Below, piece after piece: positions 48,360 through 60,761 of a DNA stretch of 64,000 nt. How positions within the stretch are numbered: the stretch's first letter is position 1; the number at the start of each line of letters is the position of its first letter. The notes beneath the pieces are model-generated. The model was not told the origin of the DNA and ran no database searches. It was given only the letters and a program-made list of their open reading frames with translations. The DNA comes from Tipula vernalis (lineage: Eukaryota; Arthropoda; Insecta; Diptera; Tipulidae), in contig OY282559.1 of the NCBI GenBank assembly GCA_958295665.1, positions 260,964,245 through 261,028,244 on the forward strand, given 5' to 3'. The position numbers were made by a program, and so were the translations under genes.

Positions 48360-48464
48360 TTTTGCCAAAAAGATCACCAAAAATCCCAAAATTTTGAATT
48401 GGATGTTTCGCGCGAAACATCCAATTCAAAATTTTGGGATTTTTGGTGATCTTTTTGGCAAAAA
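48359..48464. repeat. Exact 106-bp palindrome
   Basis: The arms 48359-48411 and 48412-48464 are perfect reverse complements without a spacer, with the centre at TTTCGCGCGAAA. Each arm holds GATCACCAAAAATCCCAAAA, which matches the MULE terminal motifs. It can be read as two MULE-type ends fused head to head. Confidence 0.95.
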
Positions 48465-48608
48465 AAATTTGAGTAAAAAATTTTTGGGCAAACTGTTTTT
48501 GACGAAACGATGTTTGGGGAAACAGTAATTAGGGAAATTTTTTTTGGGCAAAAAATTTTGGGCAAACGTTTTTGGTGATTTTTTTTTTTGGCCAAACAAA
48601 CCCAACCC

Positions 48609-49299
48609 AGTTTAGAGTCAAAAACCATTAAGAAAAATAATTATATAAAAATGTGGCTGCAGATTTTTTGGTGTTGAGGTTTTGCTCTAATATGCGGTTC
48701 GAACGAACGACATCGTCAAAAGCGAATAAATTACTAAAATTGGCGTTAAAAATTAAGGAAAATTCAGTTGTTGAAAATGGAAACAAACAATAATCCAAAT
48801 TTGTTTCATAACATAACAACAATTATTGGTGGTAATGAGAAGAAAATGAAAGTGTATTTAAGAAAAGATTCGGAAGTAGCCAAATTAATAAACAAACAAA
48901 AAAAAAATTCTGTTAAGCTTCAGAAAATTACACATTTTCCCAAAAATGGACAATAAAAAAGTATTTACCAAATTCCTAGTAAAAAATTTAAAATGTTTGA
49001 AGAGGGTTGGGTTTGTTTATTAATTTGGCTACTTCCGAATCTTTTCTTAAATACACTTTCATTTTCTTCTCATTACCACCAATAATTGTTGTTATGTTAT
49101 GAAACAAATTTGGATTATTGTTTGTTTCCATTTTCAACAACTGAATTTTCCTTAATTTTTAACGCCAATTTTAGTAATTTATTCGCTTTTGACGATGTCG
49201 TTCGTTCGAACCGCATATTAGAGCAAAACCTCAACACCAAAAAATCCGCAGCCACATTTTTATATAATTATTTTTCTTAATGGTTTTTGACTCTAAACT
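48609..49299. repeat. Large inverted repeat, 289-bp arms
   Basis: The arm 48609-48897 is repeated inverted at 49011-49299 with one mismatch seen (A48663 against the partner). The spacer is 113 bp. The arms encode identical short frames in opposite directions and a Lys-rich string (KVYLRKDSEVAKL) of unknown origin. AAACAAACCCAACCC lies just outside the left arm (48595-48609) and its inverse overlaps the inner edge of the right arm (49004-49018). Confidence 0.93.
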
Positions 49300-49313
49300 A
49301 TTTTTAGTTTTTA

Positions 49314-49383
49314 AATAACTTGAGCTTTCGGAACTGCACTTTCAAACGCGTTTTTCCTTTCTTGTCCGAAAGCTCAGGTTATT
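49314..49383. repeat. Hairpin with 19-bp arms
   Basis: AATAACTTGAGCTTTCGGA at 49314-49332 is mirrored at 49365-49383 with one mismatch. It may be a terminator-like or MITE-like structure. It is close to the large inverted repeat. Confidence 0.8.
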
Positions 49384-52118
49384 AAAAAAATAAAAATAAT
49401 ATACAACAAAAGAGCCAAAAAACACTAAAAAACTATTTAACTACTAATTACGTTTGAAATAGCAAAATAACGATAAAAAGCAGTACAAAATAATTTGTAA
49501 TATAAAGCTTAGCAAAAATACCCGGCCACGTTTATTTGGAATCAAAATGAATGTATTACGTCTCATTTCTGATCGTCGGGCATGTTTATTGGATCTGGAA
49601 AATTTATTTTACATAAAGTCGATGTTGTAGATTACTTAAAACTAGTTCATTTTATTTTGTAATACTCTTATTTGAGCACGACCAAATTTATAAAACTGGC
49701 ACTTTAACGAAAAAAATAAAAGTTATATTTTCTAAGAATTTTTAAACATATTAAGAATTTAATTATTTATGATTGTAAAATCCAATTATAAGTTTGAAAT
49801 TCCAGTAGTTTCAAATCGATGTTGAACTGTAAATAGCTATTGAATAGACAGAATAGATATTAATTTGCAAGGGAACAACAAAATTTGGAAATTTACCAAT
49901 TTTGTATTTATTTAACCGTTGCAAAAGTTCATAAATATTAAGGCTGTTAGTGAATGTGTTAAAACTTGTTAAAAATTAAAATTTTAACAGTAAATTTAAA
50001 ATATTTTTTTCATTCACCACAATAAAAATCTAACGCGATACTGACCGTATATAAATTTTGACAGATGTTCGTTGGTTAATGTTGTTTAAAATCTTTATTT
50101 AATCCATGTATATCATCGTGTATCCATGTGCCATCAACGTATCCATTTAATTTCAACTATGCATTTAACATTTTTTAAGATGTACATATTTGGACAGACA
50201 GGGAAAACGGTCTGTATAATATGTAATTGTAGAATTTCTACTATGGTCGGATGTCGGAAACTCTATTGTGGTAGAACGAGTAAATGTATTTCAAAAACAG
50301 AAAGAATTCAGGTTTGATTTGTTTCAAATTGAATACGCTTACAAATTATGAGAAATGAAAAAGGGCTGACTGTATTAGAAGTGTATTCCGAAAATTTAAA
50401 ACTTCCATTAATACAGAAAAATCTACATATGTCGCATAAATATGTTATGTAATCTTTCATAAATTCAATTAATTAAAATAAATGATTGAAATTATTTTTG
50501 TTGTCACAATAATAAGGTACATTTTGTACAATTTTAGATTGTAAAAATTTTAACCAATTCACAAAGCAAAATATGTTTTGAAAGTTAAAAATATTTCACC
50601 TCGATTATTTATTTTCACCTAATTTTTAACTAAATATTTTTAACACATTGACTAACAGCCTAAGTAATAAATTAAAATGAATAATAAGAAAAAAGTGCTT
50701 CGATTAATAATTGTTAATAATTTATAACCATTTGGTAAAAACCTCTTAATTTGTTGCTGAATTATTTCTGTTACAAATTTTTGAACAAATTTCAAACATC
50801 ATCGAGAGGTTCAATAAAAATCATTTGGCCTAATTTTTTGAGAAACTGTATTTTTTCAAGCGTGACATCATGACATGTCTCTCATTAGTAGCGGTAACAT
50901 GTTGTAATGTTACAACGATTTGAGTTCAACTATTTGAAAACCTTTGCTAAGATTTCTCTCAAGGCGAATGAAAACTATCAAGTTCCCTGGAACTTCTCTG
51001 TCCATTGTCATGCAACAATTAATAAAATTGCTTATTTGAATACTAGCTATCTAGAGGAGTACTTCAAATGGAAAAAGCTACACTAGTCAATTGATTTTTG
51101 GCCCGTTCATATTTAATTCTGAATCTCGATATTCACTTTAGAAGTAGGTTTTGTCTGACTTCGATTTGGTATGCTACATCAATAACTAGGCGGCTTTATA
51201 ATTCTCGCCTAAGTTGAGTGGTAATTAAACCATTTGTTTAAAAGTGATTCATCTAAATGGAATGATAAACGGGAAGAAAGAAATCCTCGGTGATCGCCAA
51301 CGGTGCTATAATGGCTAGCACGTATTTCATTAGAAGAAGAACCATTTGGAAACATGGATTATCCGAAGTCCGTCGTCTAAGATGAAAGACCTTATAGTAG
51401 GAATTAATCTCCTATCACTTAGTCACAACAAAATCGATCTTTAAAAAGTATTAAAGACATATTTGTTTTAAAGAAAGGGCTCAAACATAATATCGAAACA
51501 AAAAGCAGCCAAAAAATATTCCATAGCCTTTTAACGTAAGACAAAAATGTCGCAAAATAAAAATATCGCAAGACAATAGTATTGCATGTGTCATGGAAAA
51601 TGCATGTGTTGTATGTAGGTAAATGTTTGAGCTACTAAATGTTTGGCTGCCTTATTCTTTAATATAAGAAGAGTAAAGAAGAAGAATATTTATAAAAAGT
51701 GCTACGATGGCTTTAGTAACAGCTCGAAGTTGAAAACTCCCATCAGATGCCAATAATGAAGTGCTACACAGTAAGAACAAGACAAATTCTACATTAACAT
51801 CGGCAGCAGTAGGGTTTAATCTCGGAATCCATCGCATAAGTGTTTTTCCAAATATCAAATTTAAAGTTTGTAGTTTCTGTTATTATCTGGTACGATATTC
51901 CTCTTGAAATAAATATTAATACCAAACATGTTCAATCTATGAATATTAATATTTTTACTAGAAGAAACCAAAAAAGTTCTAGTTAATTTTCGAACCAAAG
52001 GGGGGAGGATTGCAAAAACCAAAACTGAATACCAACCCAACGAATCAGAAGGGGCAATAAATAGTTGAAATATGAAGGTACAATGAACCTACTGTGGACC
52101 AAAATGTTAATTTAAAGT
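49384..52118. other. AT-rich stretch without a recognised gene
   Basis: No supported feature in about 2.7 kb. Confidence 0.5.
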
Positions 52119-52785
52119 CAACTTTTGGTTTATGGGTTGGGGGGGCGAGTAGCAGGGACAGCAGAGACGTAACGATTTCAATAACAACGTCAAGCAACAC
52201 TACCTACAGTTAGTACAAATTTGGGTGACCGCATGGGAACATGATGATGGAACGAAATCTCGCCCCCTCTCACAACCACCGATGGAAAAAATGGTGGAGG
52301 GGAATAATAATAGTTGTTTACAGCTTTTCAGAAAAAGAGTTTGCGGTACGAGGAAATTTGTGTTGTCATTGTGTCTTCTTACAGGTTGGAGCAGTAGAGA
52401 TGAACTTTAAAATTGTATTGTCTTGTGCTAGATAAATTACTAAAAAATATATTACTAACAAATTTACTAACTATCAACTACTTAGGTGTCTGGAACCGGG
52501 TTGAGTCTTTGTTGCTAACATTCCTTTCCCCATCCCCTCGATCTTGTTATATGTAAAAAGGTGTACGACGGCGGCCTGGCCAGGGGCGGATATCACAACA
52601 TTAGACTTGGTTATCGATGTGTCGCCTTTCTTTACGGGGTTTGGCTTCATGAAGAATGGTGTCGTGTTGTGTAACATGGGTATAGTGGTGTGGTATTCGC
52701 ATTTAAAATACGGGAGACTTGCTTAATGCTTGATCGTACATCGCAATCAATCAATCAATCAATCAACTTTTGTTTTATGGGTTGG
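52119..52785 (+). mobile_element. Short retroposon with 22-bp target duplications
   Basis: A 22-bp sequence (CAACTTTTGGTTTATGGG...) at 52119-52140 recurs at 52764-52785 with one mismatch. Between them, 623 bp of GC-richer sequence starts with a G run and ends in a (TCAA)n tail (TCAATCAATCAATCAATC at about 52746-52763), so it reads on the plus strand. It shows no RT or other domain. The form is that of a SINE or a short non-autonomous LINE derivative. Open frames at 52225-52435 and 52544-52726 carry no known motif. Confidence 0.88.
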
Positions 52786-53022
52786 ATACAGCCTTTTTTA
52801 TGTAATGTTGTAATGGTACCCTTCCAGTAATTTAATGCCTTTTGAAGGAAAATCTAGTTATGTTTTTGGACAACACAACATCCAATTGTGATAAACTTGT
52901 TTTGCTACCACCGATTATTGAATCAGGGAATCGCAAGTTGTAAAGCACTTCTCTACTCACTGTACCATCGATGACGACGAAATATTTTCAACCTGTTGAG
53001 GATAGATTTGTCCCAATGTCGA
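52786..53022. other. AT-rich spacer
   Basis: Nothing supportable. Confidence 0.5.
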
Positions 53023-54835
53023 CTATCATCAGAGCCTTCTAGAATATAGAGCCATAATCTTAATGACGTATTTTTTAGAAGCTTTTTTAGTGGTATAACT
53101 TTTCACTGATTTCCATAGGAATCCATAGTAAAAATGGTGTTTTTTAGCTTCAAGTTTTTCAATGAAAAAAGCAAAAATATTATAAAATGTTTATATAAAA
53201 GTTTTCTACATATCTTTAAGAACAATATACAAGAAGGCCATATTGGTATTAAGTAAATATTAATTGCAGAAATATTAAAATTAAATTATTTCTAAAATAT
53301 ATTTTTTCGAACTTTCATTTTGAAAAATAAATCAAAGTTGGCTCAGACAAATTAAAATAATACTTGCTAAATTTATCTTTAGTTTTACTAGTGTACGTAA
53401 GATGTCTAAATGGTTAAAGAAAAATACGAAAAAAAGTTATTTAATCACAAAATTAACAAACGTTCCTATATTTTGTGAATTGGTTTTGCTTTTCCTATAA
53501 TTTTTTTACTTGAAATTTCCTCAGGTGGTAATTTTTGGTATGATTTTACCAAATTTTTACGGCCATCACTGCCATCTATGTAATGTATATTGACTTAATG
53601 ACCAACGAATCGTAGTAAGCTTTTATTTTAATTTGACCAGAATGCTGTTGTTATGAAATTTTTCTTATATTTTGGTTTAAATAAATCAATTATTACAAGA
53701 AAATGAAAACGATTTACTTCAACGACATTCATATATGTTGAAATTCAAACATTTATGAAAGTATTTCAGAAATCATAATTAAGAATTTGTAACGTTTTCA
53801 TTTAAAAATTTGTCTTAGGAAAAAAAGTGATTTCCCATATGTTTTGTGTGTTTTACTATGAAAAGTTCCGTTTTTTCCTCGTTTCTAATTCCCTTATAAA
53901 AGCTCAGATTTTTTGAATATAGCCAGAGCCTTCTAGACTATAGAGCCATAATCTTAATGACGTATTTTTTAGAAGCTTTTTTAGTGGTATAACTTTTCAC
54001 TGAAATCCATAGGAATCCATAGTAAAAATGGTGTTGTTTAGCTTAAAGTTTTTCAATGAAAAAAGCAAAAATATTATAAAATGTTTATATAAAAGTTTTC
54101 TACATATCTTTAAGAACAATATACAAGAAGGTCATATTGGTATTAACTAAATATTAATTGCAGAAAAGTTAAAATTAAATTATTTCTAAAATATATTTTT
54201 TGAACTTTCATTTTGAAAAATACATCAAAGTTGGCTCTGCCAAATTAAAATAATACTTGCTAAATTTATCTTTAGTTTAACTAGTGTACGTAAGATGTCT
54301 AAAATGGTTACAGAAAAATACGAAAAAAAATTATTTTATCGCAAAATTATCACACGTTCCTATATTTTGTGAATTTGTTTTGCTTTTCCTACAATTTTTG
54401 AACTTGAAATTTCCCCAGGTGGTAATTTTTGGTATGATTTTTCCAAATTTGTACGGCCATCACTGCCATCTATGTAATGTATATTGACTTAATAACCAAA
54501 CGAATCATAGTAAGCTTTTATTTCAATTTGACCAGAATGCTGTTGTTATGATTTTTTTTTAATATTTTGGTTTAAATAAATCAATTATTACAAGAAAATG
54601 AAAACGATATTCATATATGTTGAAATTAAAATATTTATGAAAGTATCTGAGAAATCATAATTAAGAATTTGTAACGTTTTCATTTAAAAATTGGTCTTAG
54701 GAAAAAAAGTGATTTCCCATATGTTTTGTGTGTTTTACTATGAAAAGTTTGGTTTTTTCGTCGTTTCTAATTCCCTTATAAAAGCTCAGATTTTTTGATT
54801 ATGGCTCTATAAAATACAGGGTGCTCTGCTATCAT
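53023..54835. mobile_element. TIR element containing a tandem duplication
   Basis: The outer ends are imperfect inverted repeats of about 26 bp: CAGAGCCTTCTAGAATATAG at 53030 against CAGAGCACCCTGTATTTTAT (reverse of 54828-54809), followed in both by AGAGCCATAATC. A 7-bp duplication, CTATCAT, flanks them (53023-53029 and 54829-54835). The CAGAG start and near-8-bp duplication suggest a non-autonomous hAT, but this is not certain. No transposase is present. Confidence 0.75.
53031..54806 (+). repeat. ~890-bp tandem duplication
   Basis: 53031-53924 is repeated at 53925-54806 with a period of 894 bp and only scattered substitutions and small indels. The first copy has lost the right terminal repeat at the junction (ATATAGCC replaces the TTATGGCTC seen at the end of the second copy). 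Confidence 0.92.
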
Positions 54836-57278
54836 TCAATGTTCGCGTTCTAGGATTGTGGAAAATTGAAAGTTTGCTTAGAGCGCCCAGCGTTGATGGA
54901 ACGTATCCTAACTTATAGGTATGACTGGACTAATTGTTTGCATGGAGATTCGAGTCTAGGAAGTACAGTCTAGTCTCGCAGAAGTGTTTAGAAATTAACC
55001 AATAAAAAAAAAATTAAAATTGAATATTTCACTGTGAAATCAAAATAATTAATGTAAGGAGAAACGTCTTTGGCGGTTAGCTTTAACTAGACAATTAAGA
55101 TTTGAAAGGCTTTTGCTTTTACATAATCAGTTGTTTCAAAGGCAATTAAATAATTTGTCGATAAATCCCTAAAAATGTAAACACTAGAAGCAATTGAAAG
55201 TATAAATTTATATATGGTGGAAAATACGTCAGATCAAATTTTTTTGGAAGTCATGTTTTATTTTTATGATTTTTCAATGTGTAGTACTAATTAAAAAAAA
55301 AAAAAATTATGGGACATGGTTTTGGTTGTTGTTGTATTTATTTCTATAGAAAAAAACTAATTATCCGAAAATTATAAAATTGGGTTATTTTAAAGATAAA
55401 TGAATAGAGATTATGGAATGGTAATATCTACCATTTTTCTTTTGCAAAATGGCTGCGAAAACTTCCTTTTTTGTAATTTTCTCCCATGTTCATCTTTTTA
55501 TCTCCTTCCTCATTTAATTGTTTTAGACATTTAGACATACTAAAAAATCATAGACATACTAAAGTTTCGTTTTCTTGCAAAATACGTTTAAGTATTTAGA
55601 CAATCTACAAATTTTTTACAAAAATTATTGATTAAAAATATTTTGTTACAAAATAAAGACAAAAAATTTGAAAATATTCACAGTTGCAATTTAAATTATA
55701 CATAATTTTCACTATTTGAATATTTCTTAAAATTTAAGTAGTCTTCCTTTAAAATGTAGTTTCATGGATGTATTTTTATACCTCTTATTAACAGGAGACG
55801 GACTGTTATTTAGCAAACGTTACACAGAAGAGGTCAGAAATCCTAAGTTTCTGGGCACTAACAAAGATTATTAAAACGAAAAATGAATGTTAATCTAAGT
55901 ACTTTGGCTAAATAATTCCGACATGCTTGCAATTGGATGCTTTAGTGTGAACTGTTCTTTGGAAACTAAAAGCAATGTCTTAAATAATTTTGCGGCCATA
56001 AAAAGACCTAAGATCTCCAAACGGAACCGTTATAAACTTTCTTTTGGATATTATAATTTAAAGTTTATGAAAAAATTCTTAATCTAATCAGATAATTAAT
56101 TTTCTTCTCTTTTCTCAGTAATTTCCCAAAAGTAACTGTTATGCAAACAAAAGTAAAGTAAAAAATTATTATTTTTACTAGTCACTTAATTTCCTTCCGA
56201 TCAATTTATTTAACATACCAAATACACACGATGTCACGATATAATTAATCGCACACAACCAGTAACCACTACTTGTTGCGCTTGGTTCCGCATGTTTTGT
56301 TATTTATGACTTTACAATTTTTGATGACAGAAACATAACGCTAATAATATTGAAAATTTCCAATTTTTTTTTTTTTGCTATTATTAAATTTTTGTTTTTT
56401 CTTTGCAGGTATGTTGAACGAAAATAAGTAATGTGCATGTATTTGTATAAAAAAAAAATTGTAAGTATAAATGTGTTTAAGATAATTTGTATTTCTTACT
56501 AAGCCAATAAATTAGTGATCTCTATTTTTGTGGTCCAGTCTAGTCGAAATTCCTAAAAATATTTATGCACTCCTGACCGACCATAATAAAAAACGGTTGT
56601 CAACACGAAAAAAGTGCACCAATTTATTCGCGCAAAAATATCAATAAAATTAAAAAAAAAAAAAAAATTTAAATATTTAACATGATATAGAGCATAACTT
56701 AAAATTCGATAGAATCACATTTAATCTCTTCGTCGTCTTCGTTTTCGTATAAAGTTGTATTATTTATTTTCTTTTTATTTTTACATACTAACAGTGTTTT
56801 CTTATAAGATCTCAGATTTTCAGTCAGATTAAATATGATTTTATTTTATTCACTTTTATACACTCACTTCTTTTATACATATTAACAGAAATTCAATTTA
56901 ATTTTTATTTATGTGTTGAAAAATTAAATTACACATAAAAGAAAAACGCGAGCTATGTATATAACAAGTGTAAATATTTATAAACCAACAAAAAATAAAA
57001 TATCGCGATTACACATGATTCAATAATAATAATAATCGTAAAAAAATGACTGTTATAATCATCCATATTTTGTTGTTGTTAAAAAGGGAAAACATGCGAT
57101 ATTTTTGGAAGGGTGGGTGTGGGAAAATTTTTCAATATGGTTTTGTGTGTAGTGTGTCTTATATAAATAGGTTACAAATATGTATGGTTATTGGGTATGC
57201 CACTTGTAGTGCGGTTACTATAGACCAAACATTTTAAATTATTTTCGGCCACTCTTTGCTCTTAGTACATTTGAGTTA
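54836..57278. other. AT-rich stretch without a recognised gene
   Basis: No supported gene. Poly(A) and poly(T) runs occur near 55290, 56365 and 56650. Confidence 0.5.
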
Positions 57279-57840
57279 TACATTCTGTCAAAAAAGTACC
57301 GGGAATTGTTAAATAAAACACAAATTTAAGGTTCAATCATAAAAAACTATTTTATCGCCCTCAAAGTATACCTCATTCGAGGATATATCAATCATCGAAA
57401 CATTTATTATAGGGACTTTCTTGGTTGGCCTTTCGGTCGCGCGCCCAATTTTGTTTTATGGCTTCAATGGAGTCAACACGGATTCCACAGAGTATAAATT
57501 TGAGTCTGGGAAACAGGAAAAAGTCGCCTGGTGCTAAATCAGACGAATGTGGTGGTTGATCAATGGCATTTATTGAGTTGTTGGCCTTATATTCGTTCAC
57601 AATCGCAACTCGGTGTGATGGCACGTTATCATCGTGTAAAATCCACGAGCGTAAAAATCGCCGCACACTAATGAGGACTGACTTAACCAACTGCTGTAAG
57701 CAAACTGATTGACAGATCGCGCCTTAAGTTGTCATCATAATGAAACACAGTTCTACAAATCTAGGAACAAAAAAATGTTAAATCCCTTGAGCGTAGGCAT
57801 TTTAAATTAACAATTCTCGCTACTTTTTTGACAGAATGTA
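57279..57840 (-). mobile_element. Internally deleted mariner element with TA duplications
   Basis: CATTCTGTCAAAAAAGTACC begins the element at 57281, and its near-perfect inverse ends it at 57838. TA lies on both sides (57279-57280 and 57839-57840). At 558 bp it is under half the usual ~1.3 kb. It keeps the C-terminal half of the transposase. Confidence 0.93.
57388..57690 (-). pseudogene. Mariner transposase, C-terminal fragment
   Basis: The frame reads SWILHDDNVPSHRVAIVNEY (catalytic Asp), then INAIDQPPHSSDLAPGDFFL (the 'YSPDLAPCDFFLFP' block with the last catalytic Asp), FPRLKFILCGIRVDSIEAIK and finally the CFDD end of the C-terminus. The N-terminal DNA-binding domain and first catalytic Asp are deleted. 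No functional start codon is present. The family is different from the mariner at 14.6 kb. Confidence 0.92.
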
Positions 57841-57871
57841 TGTATTTTAATAATTTTATGTAACTAGTGCT

Positions 57872-58950
57872 TACACTCTAAAAAGTGATTGTAAAATATC
57901 ACGAAAAAATGATATTTTACGACCGATAATTATTGTAAAATACACAACGACAAGTAATAATACACTTACGAATTTTGTTCTATTCAAAAATGACGTAAAT
58001 CACTCAATCGCCACAGTTTACACATATAGAATAGACGTGCAATTTACTAACAAATTGTGTCAATTATCCACAATTTTCTCGTATTTTACCCTGTAAAAGT
58101 GATTTACAATTTTTCTGTGCGTTTTTTCTCAACAATATTTTTTCACGCTATTTTTGTGGTAAATAACGCTATGTAAAATGTTTTTATTTTTGAAAAGACA
58201 AAACATATTTTCACGTATTTTGTGAATAATAATTCGCTATGTCAGTACGTTCTGGCCAGATACTTAATGTAAGTGGCTAGAATGGAATGTTTTGTAGTTT
58301 GGTCATAGCTACCTGATGAGTAGAGTAGACCAACTTTTCAGTACGAAACCAAACTACCAACATAAAGAAGGAGGGTTCACATTTTTGCAGAGTAATACAT
58401 TGGTATAACCCTTTGGGCCTTCAGCCAAAATTACGGGGAGGGGGGAAGATATTTCTACTTTTTTTCAGTCAGTTCATATAAATTTATATTTTGATAATAA
58501 ATAATGTCGAATTAAAAAAATCAATTTTTTTTTTCAACAATTTCGACGACTTTTTGACTAATAAAAATCGTGAACTGCATTTAATTTTAAATTTACACTA
58601 GTGTAGTTGATTTTCCCATATTAATTATTTAAATTATTGCTCGAAAAGACAGCATTTCAAATTTTTTTTAATTTAATCCACGCGCATTTCGTGGTAACTC
58701 ACTATAGGATTGTATTTTACAGCAGTTTTAGAAGTAACGTAATTGATTTTTGCAGCAATTAAAATAAATAATTCACACTTTTAATGTGCGGTTATACATA
58801 TTTGAGATGTGAACCACATCGAATAATTCACACATTTTCGGTGTGATTAATTTTAAAGCATGCTACGATGAAAATTCACTACAAAAATTGCTGGCAACAG
58901 ATAACCTCTAATAATTATAGTGAAATTCAACAAAAATTTCTTAGAGTGTA
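57872..58950. mobile_element. 1,075-bp TIR element with CACTCTAA ends
   Basis: CACTCTAAAAAGTGATTGTA at 57874 is mirrored by ...TTTCTTAGAGTG ending at 58948. TA lies just outside each end. The interior has repeated GTAAAAT/ATTTTAC and AATTCACAC motifs in both orientations. It has no coding capacity. It is a non-autonomous DNA transposon of uncertain superfamily. Confidence 0.7.
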
Positions 58951-60299
58951 CATTTAGATGTGTTACAACAGGGAAACAACGTTCATTGGCTTAAGATATA
59001 AAATGGAGACCATAAAAATTAACAAAGGATAATTTTTCCAACCCATATGCTGGTCCTTCCTTTAAGAATTTAGACATTATGATATTGCTTCTGAAATTCT
59101 CTTCGAAATTAAAAGTAAAAAAGTAAATAAAACGGGAGATACAATGTGTCCCCAACATTTTAAAGTACAATCAAGTGCCAACCGGCTACTCGGTAAAAAA
59201 GCTCTCTTAAGTCATATTTAGCTTGATTATAGAATCCGTGCGAGTAAATCGAATGCGGATCGAAAACTTCATATAAAAAAATAGGATAAAGTCGTTCTAA
59301 ATCACAGTAGCAAGGAAAACTATTATTGTAGAAACGCAAATTTTTTCTCGGTTGTAAAACACATTTTTTTGATCAATGGTAAGGAAATGCAGAGGAATTT
59401 TTATGAAACTATGAATTTATAAAAGTTGTTTTCCAGTTTTTTAGACGCAGTTTTTGATCGGGATTATGCAATTTGTCCTGTGAAAGATCGGTAAGAGGAT
59501 TTTGGTTGAAAACGTTTGTTGTATTTTTGGATTTTGATACGTCAGTTAATTATTTGGTTATATTTATCTAGAATAATTATTATTGCGATGGGTCTTTATT
59601 CTTTGGATAAATGACGTTATTGAATTCTCACGTATTGTTTTTGAAATTGGTGGGTCTGTCCTTCCAGTCGTCCATTTTATTTTTAGTGGTTCGTTCCATT
59701 CTTACAAATCGATAATTTCGACTGAAATTTTCAACAAGGGTATCTATCGCTTGGTAATAAGTCTGGTTGCCGCAGAAATGAAAAATGCCAAATCGATTTT
59801 CTGAAAATCGTCCTCAATAATATTGTCAAAAATACCTTCAATACAAGTTTTGCAGTTCTTTTGTTGCACAATAACTGACTTACAAAATCTGCAACCTTAC
59901 CTTTGCAGTGACCATCTGATGGTCTAGAGTAAACACTAAAGTTACCGTGGAGTTTTCTATTTTTTGCGTTCCCTTGATCGAGCTGATGATATTTTCTGCC
60001 AAAAGGGGAAGTATTTTATCATTGCCGCGGTATTATGGTTCCGCTTCTAACATCTAGAACCATTTAAACAGACCACTCTGTTTTCGAAGTGAATGTAAAG
60101 GTGCTGGCATAATTGAGACATTCAGAACGAATCTAATGTAATAATTTACTTTGCCAATAGTATGCCTATAGTATATTTCGTTCTGTTACAGTTTGAATCT
60201 GAGAATCTTCATCCGAGAAATAAACCGATTAAAAATAGTAACATTAAAAAATGGTTTAAATAATCGATAAACTTAAAATTTTTGATTATATTTTTGCAA
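58951..60299. other. Stretch without a recognised gene
   Basis: It contains short open frames (for example, at 59583-59804) lacking motifs, and it is slightly less AT-rich than the surroundings. It may include decayed Tc1 sequence adjoining 60300-60600, but I cannot support this. Confidence 0.4.
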
Positions 60300-60600
60300 T
60301 CTACTGTTTATAAAGCTTCTAATGCCACATGTTTGGCCATCATGGCACTATTTAATTTTTGTTTAATCGTTGGGCAACAACCTTTTATGTCGAATTCTTT
60401 CAATCAAGACCACAGCCTTCTGGCAGATATAATGGTACTTTCTACATTAAGAACATTATTTGTTGCATTTGTCATTTTTCTGCGATGATTAAGAACGGTT
60501 TTCAGAATGATTCTTCCTTCTCCTTTGGTCGTAATTCGCTCTCGACCATAATGGTATATGTGCTGGTTGACCAAGGAGTTTCGGGATCCAGAACAGAAGT
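60300..60600 (-). pseudogene. Probable Tc1-like transposase fragment (DNA-binding region)
   Basis: Minus-strand reading gives RIILKTVLNHRRKMTNATNN, then STIISARRLW, a stop, LKEFDIKGCCPTIKQKLNSA and MMAKHVALEAL. This matches the Tc1 pattern 'RIIRKTV...ISARTLRRRLKE.GIKGR.P..KP.LS...R..A'. Stops interrupt it and the DDE core is not recognisable downstream. Confidence 0.55.
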
Positions 60601-60761
60601 CAGAATTTGATGGACTTAATTCGGTCTTTCTAATTTTTGTCCTTATTTAGTTTGGTTGTTGTTCTATCTGGCCTATCAGAACAAGTAACAGTTTATAAAA
60701 TACCCTTTCTGAATAGGACAAATTAAATATATGTATACAATATTGCAATGAAAATCCTTCC

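Larger units (their letters stand above)
46509..48590 (-). mobile_element. MULE (Mutator-like) element with subterminal CCCAAAA repeats
   Basis: The left end has TGATCACCGAAAAAATAAACG-like sequence, then CCGTTTGCCCAAAATTTTTT at 46549-46568. The right end, reversed, has ATCACCAAAAACGTTTGCCC and AAAATTTTTTGCCCAAAA (48585-48541). Beyond these, both ends carry five or more spaced CCCAAAA motifs. The only gene inside is the MULE transposase (46812-48212). The exact termini and target duplication were not resolved because the right side has been rearranged by a large palindrome. Confidence 0.75.

Noticed and set aside
48374..48628. 84-codon minus-strand frame rich in Lys, Pro and Ser
   Set aside because: It runs through the MULE end repeats and the palindrome; no domain.
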